Below, piece after piece: positions 27,798 to 38,190 of a stretch of 64,000 nt of DNA. How positions within the stretch are numbered: the stretch's first letter is position 1; every line of letters starts with the position of its first letter. Position numbers and translations under genes: made by a program. Origin of the DNA: Eucalyptus grandis. Taxonomy: Eukaryota > Streptophyta > Magnoliopsida > Myrtales > Myrtaceae. The notes beneath the pieces are model-generated. The model made no database searches. It was given only the letters and a program-made list of their open reading frames with translations, and was not told the origin of the DNA. The stretch lies in contig NC_052617.1 of NCBI RefSeq assembly GCF_016545825.1, positions 51,837,382 through 51,901,381 on the forward strand. Direction: 5' to 3'.

Positions 27798-28459
27798 TGT
27801 TGAATTATGACTCGAGTTTGAGTGTTTACAAAAATGTGATTTGCTAGAATTACAAAAAAGGAAATGATTAAAAGAGGAATTTTTCTTCTTTTGAGTGAAG
27901 CTACCGAAGCCCATGCGCTGCCGAAATCCTTTCAACGTGAAGCCGAAGCAAAATTGTGGTGGGCCCAGGTCATGACCTGGGCACACTTATAAAAGAGTTT
28001 CTTTTTCTTTTCGGTGTGTTGCTGTCGCATGTCCACGAGAGAAACGAAGCTTGCCACGAAAGAGAGAAAAAACTCTACGAAGTCGCACACGATCGTTGAA
28101 GCCGCTAGTCGCGCAAAGCTTTGAAGAGACACGTGAAGCTGTACGTAGAGCGTTTTATTTTGAGCTTGAACGAGTGGTAATTTTGTGTCGTGAGTTTTAT
28201 TCCCAATGAGTTGTTTATTTATAAACACTTTGGGTTTTTGGTTAAATCTGGTGTGAAAACACTTCAACGATTGAAGCGATTATAAACTCGATTCTCCAAT
28301 TTTAGTGATTATTTGCCGCTGGCTCTCCCCGTGAATGTAGATATCGATACTCGGACCAAATCACGTAAATTCCCGGTGTCCTTATTTTTCTCGTTTATTT
28401 CTCTGGGGTAATTTCGTGTTGACGTAAATTGCAAGATCATCGCGTATTATATCCCAACA
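27798..28459 (+). repeat. 5' LTR of the copia element
   Basis: Begins TGTTGAATTATGACTCG and ends CCCAACA directly before the primer binding site. It aligns along its length with 32631-33381, apart from a block of about 80 bases present only in the 3' copy. Confidence 0.92.
27963..27995 (+). promoter_or_regulatory. U3 palindrome and TATA box of the 5' LTR
   Basis: A perfect 20-base palindrome (27963-27982, half-site GCCCAGGTCA) stands five bases before TATAAAAG (27988-27995). The 3' LTR keeps the same arrangement as an inverted repeat with 12-base arms (GCCCAGGTCAAA and complement) around one base. This suggests a conserved dyad bound near the promoter, or a stem. Confidence 0.6.
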
Positions 28460-28461
28460 AT

Positions 28462-28472
28462 TGGTATCAGAG
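28462..28472 (+). other. Primer binding site (tRNA-iMet)
   Basis: TGGTATCAGAG, complementary to the 3' end of plant initiator tRNA-Met, two bases after the 5' LTR. Confidence 0.9.
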
Positions 28473-28550
28473 TTTGGGGTTGGATTTCTTGATTGTAATT
28501 TGGAGCTTTTGCTTATCTGATTATTATCTGAAAATTCTGTTATTGCAATT

Positions 28551-29703
28551 ATGTTTGAAAGGAAATCTGAGATTGAAAAATTTAATGGGAGTAACAACTT
28601 TGTGTTATGGAGCATTAAAGTGCGAGCTTTATTGACAACACAAGGTTTGGCTAAGGCACTGGATGGTGAGGATGAGTTGTGAGTTGCCGATTATAATGAA
28701 AGCCTCTAAGATAGGGTAGAGCTGATTGAAAAGGCAAAGAGTATAATCCTGATAAATTTGACGGATGAGGTCTTTGCTGAGAAGAAGGATGCCGCAGTGT
28801 TATGGGCAAAACTTCAAGCACTTTATGTGAAGAAAGGTTTGCATAATCGCTTGTATATGCTGAAAAAGATGTTTCAATTTAGATATACTGAAGGTACATC
28901 TATCAGAACCCACCTAGATGAATTTAATAAACTCATGTTGGATCTGAAGAATGTTGGTAAGATACTTGATAATGAAGAACAGGGCATGATATTGTTAGCT
29001 ACTTTACCAGAGTCATGGGAGCACTGTACCGATTCACTGTTGCAGGGGCGTACTACTATTACCTCAGAGGAGATAAAGTCCGCATTATTCTCTAAGGAGT
29101 GGCAGAGAAAGTTGCGAGATGATGGTCTAGCGAAAGGAGCAACGCAATCACTAACGATTTGGGGTAAAGAACAACATCGAAAGCCTAGTAACAGCAAAAA
29201 TAAAAGCAGATCAAAATTATGCCATAGAAAGTCCAAGGAACGCGTGAAGCGTGAAGTGCTTTGAGTGTCACGAGGAGGGGCACATCAAGAGAGATTGTCC
29301 AAAGCGGAGAAATAAAGTTGATAGGCAGAATGCCACAAGTAGTGTGGCAAACATTGTTGAGGGGAGCAATAGGGATGCAGAAGCTGTTTTATGTGTAACT
29401 GTTATTTCATCAGGAGACGAATGGGTGCTAGATTCGAGGTGTTCTTATCATATGACGCCTCATAAGAATTGGTTTACTACTTACCAGACTGCATATGGTG
29501 GTAGGGTTCTTTTGGGAAATAATGCAGTCTGTAAGGCTGTGGGGATAGGGACAATTCGAATTCGGATGCATGATGGGGTGATTTGCACATTAACAGATGT
29601 GAGGCATGTACCGGAGCTCAAAAAGAACCTTATTTCTCTGCGGACACTCAATGACACCGGGTATAAGTACACCGCTGAAGGTGGAATACTGAAGATCTCT
29701 TGA
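28551..29703 (+). pseudogene. Copia gag and protease relic
   Basis: The gag frame starts at ATG 28551 (MFERKSEIEKFNGSNN) and has two in-frame stops (near 28680 and 28708) before a long open stretch. A 7-base tandem duplication (CGTGAAG at 29243-29249 and 29250-29256) shifts the frame just before the zinc knuckle [14 protein letters not shown]. The protease motif reads DSR where the family has DS/TG, so the catalytic triplet is lost. Later sequence ([15 protein letters not shown]) is typical of the gag-pol polyprotein. Confidence 0.88.
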
Positions 29704-31988
29704 GGTGCCATGACAGTGATGAAAGGGAAGAAAGTGAATACTCTCTATCATTTACTAGAGAGACCGTGACCGAAACCGCTACAGTTTCATCAGGTGAGTC
29801 AGACTCTAATTTAACTCAATTATGGCATATGCGTTTAGGGCACATGAGTGAGGATGTATGACGACACTGAGTGAAGGGGGTTGTTGAATGGTCAAAAGAC
29901 AGGGAAGCTGGACTTATGTGAGCATTGCATCTATGGGAAGCAACACCGAGTTAAGTTTACTACAGCTATTCATTCAACCAAACGACCAGTTGAATATATT
30001 TATTTAGACGTCTGGGGCCCGTCTTCGATTCCTTCAAAAGGAGGTGCCCGATATATGCTAACTTTTATCAACGATTATTCGAGGAAAGTATGGGTATACT
30101 TTCTTAAACATAAATATGATGTGTTCGATCGATTCAAGAAATTTAAGGCATTGATTGAGAAGTAGTTAAGCAGATCAAGTGCCTGAGAACTGATAATGGC
30201 ATGAAATTTTGTGGTAAAGATTTTACTGAGTTCTGCCAGAAAGAGGGTATTGTAAAACACGACACAGTACCTGGGACACCAAAGCAGAATGGCGTGGCAA
30301 AATGGAAGAATAAAACTTTGCTTGAGCTAGCTCGATGCATGCTTTCGCATGTAGGACTTGGCAAGGAATTTTGGGCTGAAGCAGTAAACATGTCATGTTA
30401 CCTGGTTAATTGATCTCCATCATCTGCTATCGAGTGGAAGACTCCTAAAGAAGTATGGTCGAGGAAACATGTTGATTATTTCGGATTACAAATATTCGGA
30501 TATCCTGCGTATGCTCATGCGAGTAATAGTAAGCTTGAGCCGAAGGTGAAGAAGTGCATATTTATGGATTATGCACATGCGGTGAAAGGCTACCAGCTGT
30601 AGTGCACCGATCCCAGATCACCCAGTTTTATAATCAGTAGAGATGTGATATTTGACGAGACTGCAATGCACAGAGGAGTTCTGAGACACAACTAACAAAA
30701 GATCATGGTGTCATTAGCGAGGTGGAGCTTCAGGTGGAGATTCCAGAGACCTCGAAGGTAACAAAAGTTGAGACTGCAGATGAGGCCGCAATTCCTGAAG
30801 TCAGTGATAGTGAACAACCAGCAAAGCCGCAGCAGACTATAGCTGCAGATAGACAGAGAATGCAAATTAAATCACTGGTACGTTATAATTATACAAATAT
30901 TGCTTATGCATTAACTGTAGGTGATGAGGTGAAGACAGATGAGCCTTCGTCTTACTCTGAAACGATGGCTAGTTCGGAGTTGTCGCAGTGGTTAGGGGCT
31001 ATAAGTGAAAAGATGGAATCACTCCATCGAAATTAGACATGAGAGCTGGTCAAAGTACTCAAGAGCCAAAAGATTGTTGGAAGTAAATGGGTCTTCAAAC
31101 GAAAATGGGCATTCCCGGTGTCGAGGCAGCGAGGTATAAGGCGAGACTTGTGGCAAAGGGACATATGAGGGCATTGACTACAATGAGGTGTTTTCTCCTG
31201 TGATAAGACATACTTCTATTCATGTTTTACTTGCCTTAGTTGCTTCGTAGGATCTCAAGTTAGAGCAGCTAGATGTGAAAACTGCGTTTCTTCATAATGA
31301 GTTGGAGGAGCAGATTTATATGAGGCAAACGGAGAGATTTGCTATTCTGAGTAAGGAATATTATGTTTGCTTGTTAAAGAAATCTTTGTATGGGCTGAAA
31401 CAGTCTCCTAGACAGTGGTATAAAAGTTTTGATACTTTTATGGCTAGTCAAGACTACACAAAAAGTCAGATAGATAGTTGTGTTTACTTTAGGAGATTGG
31501 AGAATGGTTCTTTAATTGATCTACTTTTATATGTTGATGATATACTGATAGCAGCCAAGAATATGTCTGATATTGATGTGCTGAAGAGGCAGTTAAATGC
31601 TAAATTTGATATGAAAGATTTAGGTGTTGCAATGAAAATTTTGGGTATGGAGATTTTGCGTAACAGGACTTTTACGTCTATCTCAAAAGAAATATATTGA
31701 GAAAATCGTAGCACGTTTTAATATGCAGTTAGCAAAATCTGTAAGTACACATTTAGTAAAGCACTTTAAATTTTTAGATAAATTATCATCGTAGACTGAG
31801 GAGGAGGAGGAGGAGGAGCATATGTTCTGCGTTCCTTATTCTAGTGCCGTGGGTAGTGCTGTGAGCGTGGTTAGTCGCTATATGAAGCGTCCTAGTAAAG
31901 CTCATTGGGAAGCTGTGAAGTGGATCCTCAAATATTTGAAGGGGACAACAAACGTGGGTATAGTATACCAAAGGGACAACAATGGCAG

Positions 31989-32112
31989 TGAGACCATTGG
32001 TTTTGTGGATTCGAATCACGCCCGTGATTTAGATGATTGCAAGTATTTAGTGAGACCATTGGTTTTGTGGATTCGAATTACGCCTGTGACTTGGATGATT
32101 GCAAGTATTTAG
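31989..32112 (+). repeat. 62-base tandem duplication in RNase H relic
   Basis: Units 31989-32050 and 32051-32112 are near-identical (both start TGAGACCATTGG and end AAGTATTTAG). Sixty-two is not a multiple of three, so it frameshifts the relic. Confidence 0.92.
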
Positions 32113-32443
32113 CAGGGTATGTGTTTATGCTAGCGGGTTGTGTAGTTAGTTGGAAAGTATCCTTATAGGATTACATTACCTTGTCTTCGACTGAGGCAGA
32201 GTACATGGCACTAACCTTTGTAGCGAAGGAGGCAATATGGTTACAAAGTTTGCTCTTGGACTTTGGGTTAGAACGGAAAAGTGTGGATATATATGTGATA
32301 ACTAAAATGTAATATATTTGGCGTATAATCCAGTTTATCACGAGCGAACTAAGCATATCAACATCAAGTACTACTTTATCCGAGATGTCTTAGCTAAGGG
32401 TATTGTTACTGTTAAGAAGATTGCTACAGCAGATAACCCAGCA

Positions 32444-32505
32444 GACATGATGACTAAGTCTGTTCCTTTGGTGAGACATGATAACTAAGTATGTTCCTTT
32501 GGCGA
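32444..32505 (+). repeat. 31-base tandem duplication near the copia 3' end
   Basis: Units 32444-32474 and 32475-32505 share GACATGAT.ACTAAGT.TGTTCCTTTGG with a few differences. Confidence 0.88.
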
Positions 32506-32618
32506 AGCTCAAGCTTTGCTTGAGCTCTATCGACGTTTGTGGAGAGTAAGCATCTGTTGGGGCGTTGGGAGAGTAGCATGGGTAATAAGCACTATAATTT
32601 GGTTTCAAACATCAAGCC

Positions 32619-32629
32619 AAGGTGGAGAA
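32619..32629 (+). other. Polypurine tract of the copia element
   Basis: AAGGTGGAGAA immediately before the 3' LTR, the expected priming site for plus-strand DNA. Confidence 0.75.
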
Positions 32630-32630
32630 T

Positions 32631-33381
32631 TATTGAATTATGACTCGAATTTGAGTGTTTACAAAAATGTGATTTGCTAGAATTATAAAAAAGGAAATGA
32701 TTAAAAGAGGAATTTTTTCTTCTTTGGAGTGAAGCTACCGAAGCCCATGCCCTGTCGAAATCCTTTGGCATGAAGCCCTCACACGTGAAAAAGAGAAATA
32801 GGTGGGCCCAGAGTCAAAGTGTTGACTTTGGGCGCATACACACACATTAAGCATGAAGCCGAAGCAAAATCGTGGTGGGCCCAGGTCAAAGTTTGACCTG
32901 GGCACACGTATAAAAGAGTTTCTTTTTCTTTTCGGTGTGTTGCTGTCACACGTCACGAGAGAAACGAAGCTTGCCGCGAAAGAGAGAAAAAAACCCTACG
33001 AAGCCGCATGCAATCGTTGAAGCCGCTAGCCACACGAAGCTTTGAAGAGACACGTGAAGTTATACGTAGAGCGTTTTATTCTGAGCTTGAACGCGTGGTA
33101 ATTTTGTGTCGTGAATTTTATTTCCAAATGAGATGTTTAGTTATAAACACTTTGATTTTGAGTTAAATCTAGGTGTGGGAAACACTTAAGCAATTGTAAA
33201 CTCTGATTCTCCTATTTTAGTGGATTATTTGCTACTGGCCTTCCCCATGATATAGGTACAAATACTCTGATCGAATCACGTAAATTTCTAGTGTTTTTAT
33301 TTTTCTTATTTATTTTTTTGGGTGATTTCACGTTGACGTAAATTGCAAGATCTTGTCGTTTCCACGTATTATATCCCAATA
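32631..33381 (+). repeat. 3' LTR of the copia element
   Basis: Aligns with the 5' LTR but is about 90 bases longer. Most of the difference is a second diverged copy of the GAAGCC...GTGGGCCCA module (about 32771-32855) with its own dyad, GCCCAGAGTCAA...TTGACTTTGGGC. The ends have decayed to TA...TA. Confidence 0.9.
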
Positions 33382-34025
33382 TAAATGATGACTTACAGTA
33401 AATTCTCGATGCGGCGATAAATTCCTTTAGCTGATAATAGATCATGCATTAAAAAAAAAAACTGTCGAACCGGTGAGAGTAAACTCTCGTTCTCGAAGAT
33501 AGGGGTGATCTGTCGAACCATTGAGAGTAAAATCCGTTTCATCGTTCAATCCAATTGGGCTGAATCCTTCCTAGAAATCGGATTTGGTCTAGCTCTCGAT
33601 CAGAATTGTGATATGCTGTTCATCAAAACTTAATCCCTATTGTTTTAGCTTTGCTAATATAATAACTTTTGAGCCGTTATAAAAATAGTAATTCAGAATA
33701 AACCGTTATTCTCATAATAAATTAAAAATCGTCACCTAATCATTTATCATTAATTTGATTAATGATAGTTAATTCCAACAACACAACAACTTGTTATGAG
33801 ACATTGTAAACATTTAAATTACCGTAGTGTAGAAAATATGCAAGACACTTTAGAGCAACACACCATTTCCTGCATTTTTTACAACAACTTAGGCCCGAAA
33901 AACAAACACAAAACAGGAGGACAACCAAGAAGAGAAGGAAAGAAACGGACGACTGACGTCAAGAAGCACAACAGAACATCCAGCAACCAAAAAGATCCCT
34001 CCTAAGCTATTTCTCATCCTCATCA
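33382..34025. other. Intergenic DNA and HSP70-1 3' flank
   Basis: AT-rich. It contains two near copies of a short phrase (TGTCGAACC followed by GAGAGTAAA) at about 33463 and 33511. The right part should be the 3' UTR of the minus-strand HSP70. No gene is seen. Confidence 0.45.
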
Positions 34026-35511
34026 TCAGTCAACCTCTTCAATCTTAGGCCCTGCTTCACCACCGAACCCGCCACCGCCTCTCGGCACATCGCCGTCGGC
34101 ACCACCCATCGGCCCGTCACTGCCGCCCTGATACATCTTCGATATGATCGGACCGCACAGCGCCTCCAACTCCTTCAGCTTGTCCTCGAACTCATCCACC
34201 TCGGCCAGCTGGTTTCTGTCAAGCCACTCGATCACCTCGTCCACAGCCTTCTCGATTTTCTGCTTATCCTCTGGGTTCAACTTCCCAGCGATCTTGTCGT
34301 CCCGGACGGTGGTCCGCATGTTGTAAGCGTAGTTCTCCAGCGAGTTCTTCGCCTCGACCTTGCGCTTCACCTCCTCGTCCTCAGCCTTGTACCGCTCCGC
34401 CTCCTTCACCATTCGCTCAATGTCGTCCTTGCTCAGCCGGCCCTTCTCGTTGGTGATGGTGATCTGGTTCCTCGTTCCAGCCGTTTTGTCCTCTGCTGAC
34501 ACATTCAGGATACCGTTCGCGTCGAGGTCGAAGCACACGTTGATCTGTGGCACTCCCCTTGGCGCCGGTGGGATCCCCTTGAGCTCGAACGTGCCTAGAA
34601 GGTTATTGTCCTTGGTCCGCGCCCGCTCGCCCTCGTACACCTGGATCAGCACGCCGGGCTGGTTATCTGAGTAGGTCGAGAAGACCTGCTCCTTCTTGGC
34701 GGGGATGGTGGTGTTCCTGGGGATGAGCGCGGTCATGACCCCGCCAGCAGTCTCGAGGCCAAGGCTGAGCGGCGTGACATCGAGCAGCAGCAAGTCCTGG
34801 ACTTTCTCGCTGCCCTCGCCGGTCAGGATCGCGGCCTGGACTGCCGCCCCATAGGCGACCGCCTCATCGGGGTTGATGCTCTTGCACAGCTCTTTCCCGT
34901 TGAAGAAGTCCTGCAGGAGTTGCTGGATTTTCGGGATCCTCGTTGAGCCTCCGACTAGGACGACCTCGTCAACTTGGCCCTTATCAATCTTCGCATCTCT
35001 CAGGCACTTCTCAACGGGCTCCATGCACTTCAGGAACAAGTCCATGTTCAATTCTTCGAAACGGGCCCGAGTGATGGTGGTATAGAAGTCGGTGCCTTCG
35101 AAGAGCGAGTCGATCTCGATGGTGGTCTGTGTGGTCGAGGACAGCGCACGCTTAGCACGCTCGCACGCAGTCCTCAGCCGGCGGAGCGACCGTGCGTTGC
35201 CGCTGATGTCCTTCTTGTACTTCCGCCGGAATTCCTGGACGCAGTGGTTGACAAGGCGGTTGTCAAAGTCCTCGCCGCCAAGGTGGGTGTCGCCGGCAGT
35301 GGCCTTGACCTCGAAGATGCCCTCCTCAATGGTGAGGAGGGAGACGTCGAAGGTGCCGCCACCAAGGTCGAAGATGAGGACGCTTTTCTCGCCAGTGCTG
35401 GAGGCCTTCTTGTCGAGGCCGTAAGCGATGGCGGCGGCAGTGGGCTCGTTGATCATGCGAAGGACGTTGAGGCCAGCGATGGCGCCGGCATCCTTGGTAG
35501 CCTGGCGCTGG

Positions 35512-35549
<38 letters not shown>

Positions 35550-35993
35550 GTTGACGGGGTGGCCGAGGAAGGCCTCAGCGACCTCGCGCATCTTGGTGAG
35601 GACCATGGACGAGATCTCCTCAGGGGAGAACTGCTTCTCCTCGCCCTTGTGGGAGACGACGATCATGGGCTTGTCGCCTGGGCCGGCAACGACCCTGAAG
35701 GGCCAGTGCTTCATGTCGGACTGGACGGAGGGGTCGGAGAAGCGGCGGCCGATGAGGCGCTTGGCGTCGAAGACGGTGTTGTGGGGGTTCATGGCGACCT
35801 GGTTCTTGGCGGCGTCCCCGATGAGGCGCTCGGTGTCGGTGAAGGCGACGTAGGACGGGGTGGTGCGGTTGCCCTGGTCGTTGGGGACGATCTCGACGCG
35901 GTCGTGCTGCCACACGCCGACGCAGCTGTAGGTGGTGCCGAGGTCGATGCCGATGGCCTTGCCTTCCTTGCCTTCCGCCGGTTTCGCCGCCAT
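34026..35993 (-). CDS. Cytosolic HSP70, intronless (copy 1)
   Basis: A 655-residue ATP-driven chaperone. It opens with [14 protein letters not shown] (about 14-27), has the phosphate and adenosine motifs [12 protein letters not shown] and [11 protein letters not shown], and the linker/substrate-domain sequence [14 protein letters not shown]. The C-terminus is the cytosolic EEVD in GPKIEEVD, which binds TPR co-chaperones. It has no transit or signal peptide. The frame is continuous without an intron, unlike constitutive plant HSC70 genes, which usually carry one early in the ATPase domain. The heat-shock element upstream also favours a heat-inducible gene. Codon use is strongly G/C-ending across the whole gene. 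It diverges from the second HSP70 at 44068, with 8 kb of repeat-rich DNA between them. A long antisense open frame over the 5' half is a codon-bias shadow. Confidence 0.97.
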
Positions 35994-36290
35994 TAATTAC
36001 CTTTCGTCGATGTTCTAGGAGGTTTAGGCCGACTGAGGGTTCTTGGTCGGCTTTGATTTAGACGTGCGAGAGAGAGGGAGAGGGAGAGGGAGAGGGACTG
36101 GGTGGTGCGTGACGATGAAGAGAGAAAGAGGTCCGGGAATCTCTCTTTATTAGAGCGCGAGCGTCGAAGAAGACGGCTTGCATGCAGGGGAGAGTTCCGG
36201 TGGGAGGAGCGGGAGGGTGACAGGTGGGAGATGAGTCGACACTGGAGTTAAATCCGAGTTCGGCTGGAGAGTTCTGGAACGGCGGTTAGA
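35994..36290 (-). promoter_or_regulatory. HSP70-1 promoter: heat-shock element, TATA-like box, GA leader
   Basis: On the minus strand the order is an HSE reading TTCcaGAActCTC (36267-36279; two perfect units and one near-perfect), a further GAActCTC half-site (about 36191-36198), a TATA-like TAATAAAG (36145-36152), then a CT-rich leader that appears as GA repeats at 36068-36095. Spacing fits a heat-inducible plant promoter. Confidence is higher for the HSE than for the TATA box. Confidence 0.6.
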
Positions 36291-36616
36291 ACGATTTTGA
36301 ACTCCACGGAAGCACCGATTGCTTATGAGTAGATTGGTCGGGCCAGGTTTGGATGGGTCGAAAATGACCAGGCTTAAATTGATCCATTATCATGTAATAA
36401 AAATAGTAATTCATGTCCAATCCGATGCACACCCGATCTCACACATTGTTGCCAAGACACTTTTATATTTAATTCAACGTAAAAAAACTCATCCCGAAAC
36501 TCGGGTAAGAGAACGGAGTAAATAAGCACGAGACCAAATTTGGGCTTGAGAAAGTGCAGTGGAGTCATTGAATTAGGCCTAAATAAATTATGAACCCATT
36601 TAACGCACTTATTCTC
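36291..36616. other. Upstream flank of HSP70-1
   Basis: Anonymous sequence between the HSP70-1 heat-shock element and the minisatellite. No gene is seen. Confidence 0.4.
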
Positions 36617-37138
36617 CATTGTCATTCTATACTTGCCCGCAAGTAAAAGTGCCAGAGTGAGAATATGAGTAAAATTAAAACAAAAGTTTCACATATATTT
36701 CCCAAAAAAAGCATTATCATTCTATACTTGTCCGCAAGTAAAAGTTCCAGAGTTAGAATATAAGTAAAATCAAAACAAAAGTTTCACTTATATTTCCCAA
36801 AAAAAGCATTATCATTCTATACTTTCCCCATTGTCATTCTATACTTGCCCCAAGTAAAAGTGGGTGAGCAGGCACTTGTTAAGTGATACTTTCCCCATTG
36901 TCATTCTATACTTGCCCCCAAGTAAAAGTGCTAGAGTTTGAATATGAATAAAATTAAAACAAAAGCTTCGCGTACATTTCCCAAAAAAGCATTATCATTT
37001 TATACTTTCCCCATTGTCATTCTATACTTGGCCCCAAGTAAAAGTGCCTGCTTGAAGCATTATCATTCTATACTTTCCCCATTGTCATTCTATACTTGCC
37101 CCCAAGCAATAGTGGGTGAGCAGGTAATTGTTAAGTGA
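36617..37138. repeat. Composite minisatellite
   Basis: About seven copies of a core CATT(G/A)TCATTCTATACTT, linked by alternating tails. One tail is CAAGTAAAAGTG...CCAGAG...TTTCCCAAAAAAAG (full unit about 100 bases). Another is GTGGGTGAGCAGG...GTTAAGTGA. A third is the short TCCCC form that abuts the next core. Units are 23 to 105 bases long, giving a higher-order pattern rather than a simple tandem array. Confidence 0.9.
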
Positions 37139-38190
37139 CGAGGGAGACCGTATGATGGTCGGTTAAGGCGAGGCTAAGTAAATACAAACCTAAAGCCCCT
37201 TCACTTCCCCTGCAATCCAACTGCGAATACAAGTGGAAAAGAAAATATTTTTGTCTCTTTTAGACCGAGGTTGCCACCTCGTACAAGAGTCCAAAAAATG
37301 AATTGAGCAGTGAGTTTATAATTGGATTTTCTTTTTGGGTATTAGGATAGAAAGAAATATTAGTTCTTTCTTTTTTCTCCCGAAGAAAGTTTAATTCGTT
37401 TGGTGGAAATAGTCGTGTAATTTAAGGGACTTAATTGAAGCTTCATAATAAAAATTTGTGCCATGAAATGATTGACATGGATAAAATATAAGCATGATCT
37501 TGAAAATATGAAAGTGAGAAAAACACCTATTTTTCTTGAATGAAACTTAACCCTCTTTTGCATTGCCTTCCGGATTATATTTGGGATTAAAAAGGAAAAA
37601 GTAAATTTAAGTGACATTAGGACGGTAGGACCGACTGGAAATTAATAAAGGAACTCTCGTACTAAAGATGTTTAAAAATGGAACAATGAAGAGTTTTTTA
37701 CACACGAATTATATTAATGAATATTTTAAGGACACTTGTTAAATATTATCTGTGACGAAATTTTGTCATTTTCAAAGCAGTAAATTTTTTCCTGTCGGTG
37801 CATCAAAAATGAATATCTTTCTTCAATAGGTATAATTAACGATTTTTTTAAACAAAATAGGTACATGATTTTTCTAAATAATAGTTTCTAGATATTGAAC
37901 TGGAAAAAAAATACACAATATTTTCATTCTCTCTGTAACTTTTAAGGGGATTAAAAAGTTTAACTTGTTTAGAGTCTTACACACGAATGGAGCCATGTAT
38001 CAATTCGCCGGCTGACTCGTCAATTTCCTGGTAAATTTGAAGGGTAGGATTGTCGGAGGTAAAATATACCGGCCAAAATTGCAAATAAAATGAAATCTAG
38101 TGTCCAGAAATGAGGCCCCCTCAAAATTACAAGGACCAAAAAAGCGTCATTCAACTTGAGATGCGATCTCTCGGTTTCAGTTCTAGTGTG
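37139..38190 (+). repeat. HSP70 upstream segment, orphan copy A
   Basis: Collinear over about 1 kb with 42740-43700, the DNA directly upstream of HSP70-2. Shared blocks include AATAGTCGTGTA, CCTCTTTTGCATTGC, GACGAAATTTTGTCATTT, ATTTTCATTCTCTCT, AACTTTTAAGGGGATTA and GAGGCCCCCTCAAAATTAC. Divergence is perhaps 15-25% by eye, with indels. Similarity ends near 38190 in GATCTCTCGGT, before the heat-shock elements and TATA of the intact copy. No HSP70 coding sequence follows. Confidence 0.85.

Larger units (their letters stand above)
29704..32510 (+). pseudogene. Copia integrase, reverse transcriptase and RNase H relic
   Basis: Recognisable pieces in order: the pre-integrase LWHMRLGHMS (about 29820); the integrase core with YIYLDVWGP (29995) and RTDNG (about 30186); reverse transcriptase with KTAFLHNELEEQIYM (31280), LKKSLYGLKQSPRQWYK and the YVDD site in LLYVDDILIA (about 31530); RNase H with SSTEAEYMAL (about 32180). 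The third acidic residue of the integrase triad appears changed to Lys in NGVAKWKNKT (30291-30320). Stops and frame changes occur throughout, including two tandem duplications noted separately. Confidence 0.88.
27798..33381 (+). mobile_element. Decayed Ty1-copia LTR retrotransposon
   Basis: A 5.6-kb element with two related LTRs (27798-28459 and 32631-33381). It has an initiator-Met tRNA primer binding site and a polypurine tract. Relics follow in copia order: gag, protease, integrase, reverse transcriptase, RNase H. The 5' LTR has TG...CA ends; the 3' LTR has decayed to TA...TA. Multiple stops and frameshifts interrupt every open frame, so it is non-autonomous. The flanks (GGAAA left, TAAAT right) show no target duplication, which fits old age or recombination. 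The left boundary is about 0.9 kb upstream of the DEAH5 start codon. Confidence 0.93.

Noticed and set aside
27793..33386. Target-site duplication around the full copia element
   Set aside because: The flanks read GGAAA and TAAAT at the best LTR ends and do not match, so none is claimed.
34974..35996. Long plus-strand open frame of 340 codons opposite HSP70-1
   Set aside because: Antisense shadow caused by strong G/C third-position bias; its valine/glycine/aspartate-rich translation matches no family. Long antisense frames over HSP70 genes are a known artefact.
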